Source: Parvularia atlantis
Taxonomy: Eukaryota > Opisthokonta > Rotosphaerida
Direction of reading: 5' to 3'
Assembly: GCA_943704415.1 (NCBI GenBank)
Contig: CALSCO010000583.1
Span: 1-37,832 of the forward strand
DNA length: 37,832 nucleotides
In this document: one piece after another, positions 20,082 through 30,200 of the stretch
How the letters are laid out: each line of letters starts with the position of its first letter
Numbering within the stretch: the first letter of the stretch is position 1
Position numbers and translations under genes: made by a program
Notes under the pieces: generated by a model
What the model saw: the letters and a program-made list of their open reading frames with translations, nothing else
Database searches by the model: none
What the model was told of the DNA's origin: nothing

Positions 20082-21803
20082 ATGAGGCGCATTGCCCTTC
20101 TCCTGATCGCGCTCGCGGCGCACGCGGCGCACGCGGCGGCGGGCTACGCCACGTTCCAGTACGTCAGCCACGCGCAGCTGACGGCGCGGCTCGAGGAGAT
20201 CGTGGCCGGCTGCGGCGGGTACGCGGCGCTGAGCAGCATCGGCACGTCGGTGCAGGGGCGGCAGCTCTGGGCCGTGCGCCTCGCGCTCACGACGGCCGCG
20301 GACGACCTGCCTCGCCCGCGCGTCAAGCTCGTCGGCAACATGCACGGCGACGAGGTTGTGGGGCGGATGATGCTGCTCAACCTCGTCGAGCTGCTGTGCG
20401 ACCCGGCCTCGCGCGCCCTGCCCGATGTCGCGCACGTCGTCGACGGCGTCGAGCTGCACGTCGTCCCGTCGATGAACCCGGACGGGCACGAGGCCTCGTT
20501 CAACGGTCGCCTGACCGTGCGCGGGACGTCCCGCCCGACTGGCCCCGCTCACACTTGCCGCCGCCGCAGCGCGAGAACGCCAACGGCGTCGACCTCAACC
20601 GCGACTTCCCCGACCCGGGCAGCAGCCCCGCCAACAGCCCCGACGGCCGCCAGCCCGAGACGGCCGCGATGATGCTCTGGATCAAGAGCAACAACTTCAC
20701 CCTCTCGGCCAACCTCCACGGCGGCGCGATCGTCGCCAACTACCCGTGGGACTCGGTCAAGGGTGCGTGCCGTCCGTCCCCTCCCTCCCCTGCGCTCACT
20801 GCCGCCCCCGCACCTGCGCAGGCCGCCCCACGCCGCACGCGCCCGACGTCGCCGCTTTCCAGTTCCTCGCGCGCACGTACGCCAACAACCACCTGATCAT
20901 GTGGAACGGCACGGCCTGCCGCGGCGACTCGTTCCCCGAGGGCATCGTCGAGGGCTACCGCTGGGTGAGTGCGCGTCCGTCGCGCCTCGCCTGTGCACCG
21001 CCCTGACCGCACACGCGCGCAGTACGACGTCGGCGGCGGCATGCAGGACTTCAACTACCTGTACGCGTCGACGATGGAGATCACGCTCGAGCTCTCGTGC
21101 ATCAAGTGCGCGCCGCTCGCTCGCTATCCCGCGCCTGCTCAGTTCCGTGCGCGCGTGCCGCTAGATGGCCGCCCGAGAGCACCCTGCCGTCGTACTGGCA
21201 GGCCAATCAGAACGTGCGGCTGCACGCGCACACTATCCCGCGTCGCTCACATGCGCGCAGGCCCTGCTACGCTACGTTCAACTTCCGCTGCACATCGGCA
21301 TCCAGGGCACTGTGCTCGACAGCGCCGGCCTGCCCGTGTTTGGCGCGGCCGTCGACGTCGACGGCATCCTCTGGACGGTCTACACCAACCACGACGGCGT
21401 CTTCTGGCGCCTGCTCACGCCCGGCGTGTCCTACACCCTCATCGTGACCGCGCCCGGCAGCGGCGAGACGGCCATCAAGTACGTCGACCTCCCACTCGGC
21501 CTCGAGGCGCCCGTGCGCGTCCTGATCGAGCTGCCGAGCGAGAGCGTCGCGCGCGACCACGTCACCGTCAGCGTCGTCGTCGTGCTCGTCTTCGTGCTCA
21601 TCGCCGTCGGCATCGGCGCCCTCGTCTGGTACCGCCGCCGCCGCGCCCGCCGGTCCGCCGCGCGCAAGGCGAGCTGGGACGTGCCAATGGACCTGCCCGA
21701 CAACGACGGCACCTTTGGCGACGACGACAACGACCTCGACGACGACTTTGTCCACAGCTTTGGCAGTGCAGAGCGAGACGACAACACCCTACTCAGTCGC
21801 TGA
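20082..21803 (+). CDS. Membrane-anchored metallocarboxypeptidase, M14B (CPD/CPM-like) type
   Basis: Six exons give 481 residues (20082-20516, 20570-20762, 20822-20964, 21023-21105, 21165-21213, 21261-21803). Signal peptide ([20 protein letters not shown]) then an M14B catalytic domain: [12 protein letters not shown] (zinc His and Glu), [20 protein letters not shown] (substrate Asn-Arg), [17 protein letters not shown] (third zinc His), [14 protein letters not shown] and EITLELSC with the catalytic Glu. [19 protein letters not shown] and the following beta-rich segment ([19 protein letters not shown]) form the transthyretin-like domain of this subfamily. A C-terminal helix ([20 protein letters not shown]) and a basic then Asp-rich cytosolic tail anchor it. 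This is a single catalytic unit, unlike the tandem repeats of animal CPD. Processing of Arg/Lys C-termini in the secretory pathway or at the surface is the family role. Confidence 0.93.
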
Positions 21804-21853
21804 CCCGTGTGTGTCTGTAAGTGCTGCTTGCTCGCTGTGACAAAACTCGGCTT

Positions 21854-23819
21854 TCACGACTCTTTGGTCTCGCCTGGCTCGGCCAGCATCTGCTGACGCA
21901 GGTGGTCCTGCTGCTGCTGGAAGTCGGCCTGGAAGTCGTTCGAGCCGTAGTACGAGTACGACGACGTAGTCTCCGCAGCGCCGCCGCTGCTCCTCGGCAT
22001 AAAGGTCTGGACGGGCTGCGGCATGAACGCCACGGCGGGTGCGAGCGTCGGCGGCGGCGGCAGCATCGACGACACTGCGGGCGCAGCCGCAGCCGCAGTG
22101 GCGTTCGCGTTCGGGTTGATCACGTCCACATAGCGCGCACGTGTCGGCTTGCGCCCCTTCGCCCCTCCCGGCGCACTCGCAGGCGCGGCTGCTGGCTGCT
22201 GCTGCGACTGTTGCTGCTGCTGGTACGCCGGCTGTTGCTGCTGCTGGTACGCCGGCTGTTGCGGCTGCTGGTACGCCGGCTGTTGCGGCTGTGGGTACGC
22301 GGGCTGTTGCGGCTGTGGGTACGCGGGCTGCTGATATCCCGGCTGCTGGTAGGCCGGCTGTTGGTAGGCCGGCTGTTGGTATGCAGGCTGCTGCGGCTGC
22401 GGCTGCGGCTGCGGCTGCGGCTGCACTGGCTGAGGCATCTGCGTCGCCTTGGGCGGGGGCGGGGGCGGCGCGGCCGATGGCGGCGGATCACCCTAGCGCG
22501 CGCCCCAGGCCGTGAGCATGCACCCATCGCCTGCCGCGAACGCACCTTCGCGTTGACCCAACGCTTCTGCACGGGATCGTACTTGTACTGCATCTCGTCG
22601 CCCAAGTTGACCTCCACGCGCTTCTTGCCGCCAAAGAGGAACCCGCCAATGCGCCCAAACAGGCCCGTGTTGGCCTCGTCCTTCTTCTCGCCCGCCTTGT
22701 CCGCCTTGTCCGCCTTGTCCGCCTCGGGCGCCGCAGGCTTGCTCGGCTCAGGCTGCTTGGCGGGCTCGGGCACGGGGCGCGTGGGCATCGGCGCCATCGA
22801 CTGCGCATACATCGGCGAGCTTGTGATAGGCGAGAGCGTCGCACTACCGCCACCGACGCCACCGCCGCCGCTGTAGTCGAACGCGGTCGTGGACGCCGAC
22901 GCCGGCGGCAGCTGCACCGACGACCGGCTCGGTGCGATCAGCGTCGGCATGCTCGCGCTCGTGTTGGCGCCGAGGCCGGGCGGCGCGGCACCGCTCGGCC
23001 CGGCGGGCGCCTTGCTGTCGCCCTCGCCGATCACCAAATCCAAGCCGCGGTCGAGCAGCGACCGGAACCCGCTCGAGAGCCAGCTGCCAGTCGTACTAGC
23101 GTCGATGTCGACCTCGGCACCGGACGCGCTCTGGCTCACGCCGTGCAGCCGCAGTCGGTTCGACAGCTCCGTCGCCACAGCCAGGAGCATCGGGATGCCC
23201 TTCGGCGCGCCCGGCTGCGCACGCACCGCACGCGGCACGTCAGCACTGACCACGCGTCGTCGTTAGACACACACCTGGCTCTGCAGGGCGCGCAGCGTAT
23301 GTGCAACCGCGTCCGTGTACTGTGCCGCCTGCGCCGTCAGGCCCACATCTGCGAGCAGCGAGGCGTACTGCCGCCGCGCCGTCAGCAGACCAATTCGCAC
23401 GCGCAGACGCACACGCACGCACCACGAGCTTGGTCGGAGCGAGCCACAGGTACGGCAGCGGCCCGGCCGCCTTGCGCGCGTGCTCGACGACTTCGGTGCG
23501 CTGAAACGACAGCACGTCGAACACGTTGGCTGCGAGCGACGGTACGCGCCGCCCGACCAGCGCCGTCGGGTGGTACGCCGCGTCCGACAGCAGCAGGCAC
23601 ACGTGCGCGGCCTCGGGGCGGTTACTCGTCTGCAGGCGCTCGGCCAGGCGCGCCCACACGTCTGGGCCGATGCCGGCCGTGCAGTGGTTGAGCAGCATCG
23701 CCGCGTGCTCGCGCCACCGCCCGACCATCTCGCTCGTGTCGGGTGCCGTCGCTGCGCCCTGGCCCTGCGCGAACGCCAGCAGCAACAGCTTCACCGGTTC
23801 GCCTGGCCCACCCACGCGT

Positions 23820-23851
<32 letters not shown>

Positions 23852-24846
23852 CAACACGGCTCGGCGATGAAGCGCACCGGCCTGGAACGACGCCGCGGCA
23901 AACTGCGCCAGCACCGCCGCCGACGCCGGTCGCGGCAGGAGCATCGACAGACTCAACGCGTGCGCCCACATCCCGGCCGCTACGGCACGCTGCAGCGCCT
24001 CCTGCTTTTGGCCCAGTAGCAGCAGGCTTTCGATCTCGGCCGCCACCTGCGCCTTCTCGGCCTCGGAACGTGTGCGCACGGGGGCGGCGAGGGCCCCGCC
24101 GAGGTCGTTCGCAAACGCGCTCAGCTGCGAGCGGTCCTCGAGCAGCGCGGTGCGCAGCTGTTCCTCAGCCATTGGGCTGCGCACCATGTGAGTCGGCTAA
24201 CGGTCGCGGCCGGCACGAGCGACCGACGCACTTGCCCACCAGGCTGCCCTGGTGCTCCAGCAGCAGCTTGAGCACGCTCCACAGCAGCACCGTGTCGTTC
24301 GAGGCGTACATGGACGACGTCTCGGCCACCATCGCCGCCAGCCGCTTGAGCAGCTCGGCGTCGCCACCCTTGCGCAGCGGGCCGGGCCAGGACGACAGCG
24401 AGCTGGTCATGCGGTGTCAGCCATGCGCTACCGCAAGAGACCGCGCGACCGCACTGCAGCCAAACAGACTCGCTCGCCAGCTCGGCCACACGTCGCAGCT
24501 GCGCGTAAGCACAGTCAGCAGATGCCGCGGCCCGTGCCCGCAGCCGCGCACGTGGATCTGCCCTGGCATGACGCTTGACACGACCGCCTGCGCCGTCGAG
24601 TCGAAGCGCTGCTGCTCGTACGGGAACATGAGCACGAGCTGGCCTGCAGCCGCGCACTGGTTGAGCACCGCGCCGAGTGTGACGGCAGCGCACCGCCAAA
24701 GCCAAACGAGGCGATCGCGCGCGGCTTGCGGTTGAGCGGGTCATGGAAAGCCGGCTTGAGGGGCACCCTGCGTACGCGGCTGAGCGCCGCGCAACAAGCC
24801 ACAGCCGACGCACTGGTACTGCTGCCCGTACGCCTGCTGGTCGTAG

Positions 24847-24885
<39 letters not shown>

Positions 24886-26820
24886 AGATAGTACGCATCC
24901 TGGGGTGTGGCCGAGGTCGGCGTCGGCTCGGCAGCGGCCGCGGCAGCCACGGCCTCCTGCTGCTCCGGCGTGTAGTAGTACATGTAACCCTGGCTGTCGT
25001 AGTAGATCGACTGTGGCGCGGGCGCGTGAGCCCTTGGCCATGCGGTGCGCACGCGGGCACACGCACCTGGCTCGCGTTGGCGTCGTAATAAAACAGGTTG
25101 CCCTGCGCGTCGTAGAACGCGACGTACTGCGGCTGCTGTGCCTGCGCCTCGCCGTACTGCGGCTGCGCGGCCGGCTGCTGCTGGTGCGGGATGGCAGGCG
25201 GCGTGTCTGGGGCCGTGCCCGCGTCGCCCGCGCGCACAAGCCGCGTCCCGCACTTGGAGCAGAAGTTGGCGTCGCTGTCGTTGCGCCGCTTGCACGCCGG
25301 GCACGGGACCTGCTCGGGGTGCGACTGCGACGAGAACGACGACAGCGACATGCGGTCCGTCTCGTCGGCCTCCGAGCTGCGGCCGGCGTCAGCGGACCGC
25401 GGCAGTGGCAGTGATGGGGCAGCCGCACCGCATCGACGCCGACGGCTGGAACAGCGTGTCGTCGGCGGGCGTGCTGCCGTGCGTGCCGTTGGTGCTGCCG
25501 TTGCCGCCCTGCACCGAGGATGACGCCTTGCTGGCCGCGATGCTCTGCACGATGTCGTCCAGGTCCGTCTGCGGCACGGGTCAGCGTTGCCTCCGCGGGT
25601 TGTGCGCGCGGCCGCACCTGTGAGTCAGTCCGGTGGTGGTTTCGCGCGTCGTCCGCGAGTGCGGAGGAGACGCTGTGCGCGATAGCGGGCACGGGCGCGG
25701 CCGTCTCAAAGTGCGCCGCAAACGACGACGGCGCCGGCGCAGCGACGCCGGTCGGTACGTCCTCAAACTCGCTCTCGTCGAGCGCCACAGCCGCGGCCGC
25801 GGCCGCTGTCGCCACCGCCGCCGCTGTCGCCGTGGCCGCAGCTGCCGCATCGCTCCCGCCGTCCACGTCGAGCGCCTGCTGGTCTGCCGCGCCATCCAGC
25901 TCGTCGACCAGGTTGACGGTGGCGCCAGTGTCGTCGTCCTCGTCCAGCGGCGCAATCGCAGCCGGGGCCGAGAACGCGTCGTGTTTGGCGGCGGCCGTGT
26001 CGATGTTGGGCTTGGCGGCCGCGTTTTCCCCGTCTTCGTCGACCGTCTCCACCGGCACGGTCGCGGGCGCGCTCGTCGTCAGCAGCACGTCCTCTGCCGC
26101 GAGCACGTCCAGCGACGCGACTGCAACGTGCGTTCGCGTCAGCATCACCGCGCGTGCACCGTCGCGATCACGCACTGGATGCGTTCATCCCACTCGCGCT
26201 CGCCGGCTCACTGCTCAGGCTGTCCCAGAAGGCGTCGACGTCGTCGCCCGGTGCTGCTTGCGTGTCCTTCTGCGCTGCGTCCTGCACGGGCGTGGTGCCG
26301 AGCGTGCTCCAGAAGGCTGCATCGTCCGCCTGCTGCTGCTCCGCCCGCTGCATCGGTGCTGACGGCTGCTGCTCCGGCTCGGGCACCGCCGCGACCGTGT
26401 CCCAGAATGCGAGCGGGTCGACGTCCTTTTGCTGCGCCTGCTCCTCCTGCGTCGTCTGGTGCTGGACCGCGGCCTGCTGCTCGGTCGCGCCGCCCGCGTA
26501 GGCGGCCGGGTCGGCGTACCACGTGTGGCCCGAGACGGGGTCGTACCCGCACAGCGCCCCGCTCGCGTCGTAGTAGTACTGGAACTGCGCCGGGTCGCCG
26601 TAGACGGCGCCACCTGCGACGCCGCGCGCCCCACGTCGCATCAGTTGACGTGCGCGCCGCCTGCCCGCACCGCACCGCCCGCGTCGCTCGCACCACCCGC
26701 CGTCGCGGCCGTCATGGGCGCCGCCGCCGCGTCGCTCGGGGCAGCGGCAGCGGTGGCGGCCGCCGCGTCGAGCCACGCCGCGTCGCCGCCGCCGCCGAAG
26801 AGCGTGGACACATCACCCAT
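21854..26820 (-). CDS. SEC16: Sec16, COPII coat scaffold at ER exit sites
   Basis: Organises ER exit sites and binds Sec23/Sec13. Start ATG 26820 (MGDVSTLFGGGGDAAW). The N-terminal third holds aromatic repeats (FQYYYDASGALCGYD; FWDTVA, FWSTLG, FWDSLS motifs) and acidic Ala-rich stretches. A zinc-ribbon (PCPACKRRNDSDANFCSKC) and further YYD repeats (YVAFYDAQGNLFYYD, YYDSQGYMYYY) with a polyQ run precede the conserved central domain, entered at IASFGFGGQLVLMFPYEQQ, with WPGPLRKGGDAELLKRL and LLWSVLKLLLEHQGSL continuing the ACE1 helical solenoid. The C-terminal conserved domain is clear: NTGLFGRIGGFLFGGKKR, VNLGDEMQYKYDPVQKRWVN, then PPPPPPK and a long QQPAYQQP repeat tail. About 13 introns, all short; one contains (CTG)10. 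The stop is 50 bp from the convergent carboxypeptidase gene, and the start is 29 bp from a divergent small gene. Confidence 0.9.
22199..22430 (-). repeat. QQPAY-type tandem repeats in the Sec16 tail
   Basis: About ten imperfect repeats of 15-24 bp encode units such as QQPAYQQ, PQPQQPAY and QPGYQQ near the Sec16 C-terminus. They resemble low-complexity, prion-like tails that could support condensate formation at exit sites; that role is inferred from composition. Confidence 0.8.
23820..23850 (-). repeat. (CTG)10 tract filling a Sec16 intron
   Basis: Ten CAG units on the plus strand, CTG in the sense of the gene, occupy the middle of the 75-nt intron 23803-23877. The last unit flows into CTGACG, matching the branch-point motif seen in neighbouring introns. 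The flanking exons join as FQAG-EPVKLLLL, so the tract is not translated when spliced. Confidence 0.8.
24851..24888 (-). repeat. PolyQ-encoding CAG tract in Sec16
   Basis: A CTG run on the plus strand encodes about 12 glutamines in the aromatic-repeat region of Sec16 (YYLQ…QYYDQQAYGQQ). It lies within an exon, unlike the (CTG)10 tract at 23820. Confidence 0.8.
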
Positions 26821-26849
26821 GTGCTTCGCTTCTCAAGTGCGCGCTGCTC
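26821..26849. promoter_or_regulatory. 29-bp gap between divergent start codons (SEC16 / small gene)
   Basis: The Sec16 ATG (26820, minus) and the ATG of the small plus-strand gene (26850) are only 29 bp apart, too short for two 5' leaders and a core promoter. Transcripts from the two genes must therefore overlap, or one start codon is misassigned (a second in-frame ATG of the small gene is at 26871). Confidence 0.4.
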
Positions 26850-27182
26850 ATGCCGGATGAGGCGAAGGTAATGGCGGCGAATCAGCAACGGCGAGCGGCA
26901 GCGACCGCGGCGCATCTCGCGCGGCGGCGGCTGCTGGCCGAGCGGCGCGAGCGCGGCGGCGACGTGACGGTGCGGCGCGTCACGTGTGCATCGCGGCGTG
27001 GCGCTCATGTGGCGGGGAGGCAGACGTCGGCGCGCGTCGCGCGGCTCGCGATCGACGGGCACGCGCCCGCGCAGAGGCTGCTGGCCGAGGCAGCCGTGCG
27101 CGCGGCCGACACGCTCTGGGCCGAGCTGACCGGCGAGCTCGCGGGCGAGATCGACGGGGCGGTGGAGGCCGTGGCGCGGTGA
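26850..27182 (+). CDS. Small basic-to-acidic helical protein, unknown function
   Basis: An open frame of 110 codons, or 92 if the probable 54-nt intron at 26971-27024 (gtgcgg donor, ggcag acceptor) is removed. I do not recognise it. The N-terminal half is Ala/Arg-rich and predicted helical (RRAAATAAHLARRRLLAERRE); the C-terminal half is also helical (LLAEAAVRAADTLWAELTGE). The intron length is a multiple of three with no stop, so both spliced and unspliced forms would be translatable. It sits between Sec16 (divergent) and the RhoGEF (convergent, 61 bp). Codon use is like its neighbours. It could be a real small gene or a fortuitous frame. Confidence 0.5.
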   Translation: MPDEAKVMAANQQRRAAATAAHLARRRLLAERRERGGDVTVRRVTCASRRGAHVAGRQTSARVARLAIDGHAPAQRLLAEAAVRAADTLWAELTGELAGEIDGAVEAVAR

Positions 27183-27243
27183 CAGTGGTGGGGGTGGGGG
27201 GAACATCGTGGTCGACAAACAAAGAGCAAGCAAAGCATGAGGA

Positions 27244-30200
27244 TCACAGCCCGCGCGACGACGCGCGCCGCGCCGGCCGCTCGGTCAGGTGCGACAGGTC
27301 GACCCAGCCGAGCACGTTGGACGACAGGCCGAGGGCAAAGTACGGCGCCTGAGCGCACCGGCAGACGTCAGCACCGACATCGACCACGCGCGCGGGAGAC
27401 GCACTGGCAGGTCGCGCACGAGCACGCAGACCTCCTCGCCCGCGAAGAACGAGAGCATGTCGATCGAGTCCTTGCGGTGGTCGCTCTTGGCGACGTACAG
27501 CTTGGCGCCGGGGCTGCGCGCACGCCCCGTCAGCACTGCACACTGCAGACGACGCGCACTGACCTTGCCGGCAGCAGCTCCGGGATCTGCGCCAGGCCCG
27601 CGCTTGACAGGTTGAGCAGCAGGTTCGGCGTGACCTGCGGGGCGCGCGTCACGCGACGCAGCGACCGCGACGTGCGCCGCCGCACTGTGCCGACGACGCC
27701 CTCGCAGCCGCACATCCAGCAGTTGTCCATCGTCTTGAGCACGAAGACACGCTCGCCTGCGCAACACGCCGTCAGTTCAAAACTCGTGGTTGCGCGCCCG
27801 CACGCACCGCGCAGGAACATGAGCTCCTCCTCGGTCTCGGCCAGGTGGTCCGACTTGGCAATGTACAGACCAGGCGTCTTAAACTGCGCGGGGCATGCGT
27901 CAGGGCATACTTCGCCCCAAGCAGACCAGCACTAGCACGCACGCTCGCGAGACCCCCGCTGCCGACGGCCTTGAGGTATGCCATCATCAACTGCTGCACT
28001 TCGGCGTTCATCTGCACCAGGACCGGGTCGTTGTCGGGCACGTCCAGCTCGATTGTCGAGAACGTGTGCTCCATCGGGCGCCGCGGCCGCGGCTCGCGCT
28101 GCAGCGGCCCGTCCACGCTCGCGCCGTCCTGCGACCCGCGCGACAACGCCTCCTGCCGTTCGCGCGCATGTGAGACGGTGCCGCGCGGCACGCCATAGAC
28201 GCACGTCAAACGTGCTGGAGCTGTCGGACGAGGCGTTCGTGGACGCGTCCGGCTGCGTCGACTGCGCGTCGTCCAACAGCGCGCGCTTGATGTCCTTGAC
28301 CTGCGCGCTCTTCCCGGCCGGGCGCATGTGCGACGCTGACGCGTCGTCAGGCGAGGCCGAACACGGGGCGGCAGGCGCGCACCACGGTAGAGCACGCGCG
28401 TGATGCGCTTGGACGACGCGCTGCGGACAGAGTTGAACCTGCGCGGCGCACCCCATCAGCCCGCGTCCATCCGCACGGCGCAACGCCCGCACCGCTCCAC
28501 GAAGATATCACGCGCCGCGGCCGACTCAAACGCCATAAAGTACTCCTGGCCGGTGCTGATGACCTCTGGCGGAGAACAGTTTTTAAAGGCCGACGAGGCT
28601 CGAGCGCGCCGGAGCACAGAGCACGCACGGATGCGCACGCCGATCTTGGCCGTGGCCAGGCTCAGGAGGCGCTGCAGCGGCTCCATCTCCTTCTTAAGGC
28701 TCTCGATCTTCTTGATCGTCTCGTCCTCCGTGCGCTTTGCACTGCGGGCACGGCGAGCCGTCAGCCACTCTGTGCCGCGCCTCGCCCAGCGCACGCACTA
28801 GATGGCGGCCTCGGACTTGCTGCGCTGCAGCGGCGTCGTCTGCGACGCGGCTGACGCGGCCGCGATGCGCTTCGTCCCCGACAGCAGTTGGTTCTGCTTC
28901 TCAAGCTCGCGCTGGCCGCAGCCGTCGTGAGCCGAGTCAGGCGCGCGCGTGGCGGTCTTGCACGGCACCGTCAGGTCGCGCAGCTCACGCGACACGTCGG
29001 CCTCGAGCGGCGCGCCTGCGTCCTTCCACTTGTCGGGCACGTCGAACGGCGTGACGCTCAGCGTCATCACGGGGCACATCCACTCAAGCAGGAAGTGGCG
29101 CTGCTCGTCCTCGTCGTCCGTCAGCACCGACGACAGCCGCGCCGTGTCCTTCTTGGCTGTGGCAGGCGTCAGTGGCGGCCGCGGTGGTTGCGCAGGCGGC
29201 ACGCACACGGCGAGGACACGTTCGAGATGCCGGCGTACTGCTGCGCGTAGCCGCACACGACTGCGTGGTTGAGCACGCACAGCCGCACGATCGACCGCGA
29301 CGACTCGGTCACGGCCACGACGTCGGCCGTCCAGCGGACCGAGAGCGCTGCGCACGGCCTGTCAGCGCGATACGGCCACAGCGTGGGCTGGACGACGCAC
29401 CGGCGCGGCGCGGCTTGTTGGATGCGGTCGCGCGCAGCACTGCCGGCGTACGCCGCGACATGGACGGCGAGCGGTCGCTCTGGCGTGCGATGTCTGGGTT
29501 CTCGAGCGTGAACGTGAGCTGCGCGCAAGCACGGTTAGGCGCGCGACGGCAGGCCGCGCGGGCGTGCCTTGTTGACGCGCTGCAGGATCGGCACCGACAC
29601 AAACGCGATTGACGCGGCCAGGCTGCTCGTGAGCTTGCCCGTGGCGGGCGTGGGGTGCTGCACGTGCCACTGCGGCGGCGGGGCGGTGAGTGAGCGGCGA
29701 CAAGCCAAGCTGCGACGCCGCGCACCAGCAGCACTTTCGACACGGGCATCTGGCTGATTGTCTGCGAGCGCTGGAGCTGCGTCGTGTGGCTATCGGAGCG
29801 CGTTGTCAGGAACAGGTTGCGCAGCTCGTCGCGCGTCGGGACGTCGTCCACGGCGATGACGATGCTGAGCCCGTTCGAGAAGACCATCAGCCTCGCCTGT
29901 TCGCGTCTCACAGCCGCGCACCTCCGCCCGGCGTCCGGGCCCGAGTTGACCGTGATCTGCAGGCCGACCTGCGCCTTGTTGAGGTTGTACAGCGCACGGG
30001 CATGCACCAACTGCGCCTCAAACTTGCTCTGCGCGCACGCGCACGTCAGACCGCCGTGCTCTCACAGCGAGCAGCGCACTGCGCTGCACCGCATTCAACT
30101 CGAGGTCGTTCGCCTCGACCTGCGCCCACGCCGCCGCCGTGGACGACTTGGTCTGCTTCGCGTACAGCTCGCCCATCTCCTTGGCCTTCTTCTCCATCAC

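Noticed and set aside
15798-21803. The two carboxypeptidases as a recent tandem duplication
   Set aside because: They belong to different subfamilies (IHARE/FTIELRP versus [12 protein letters not shown] plus transthyretin-like domain and membrane anchor), with different intron positions.
22199-22430. CRISPR-like or satellite array
   Set aside because: The repeats are imperfect, in frame, and encode the Gln/Pro/Tyr-rich Sec16 tail. There are no regular unique spacers, and the genome is eukaryotic.
24780-24840. Cys-rich CVGCG segment near the Sec16 aromatic repeats as an extra zinc motif
   Set aside because: It is the translation of a short intron (GTGCG donor, cgcag acceptor). Removing it joins the frame to the conserved Sec16 domain entry (PLKPAFHDPLNRKPR).
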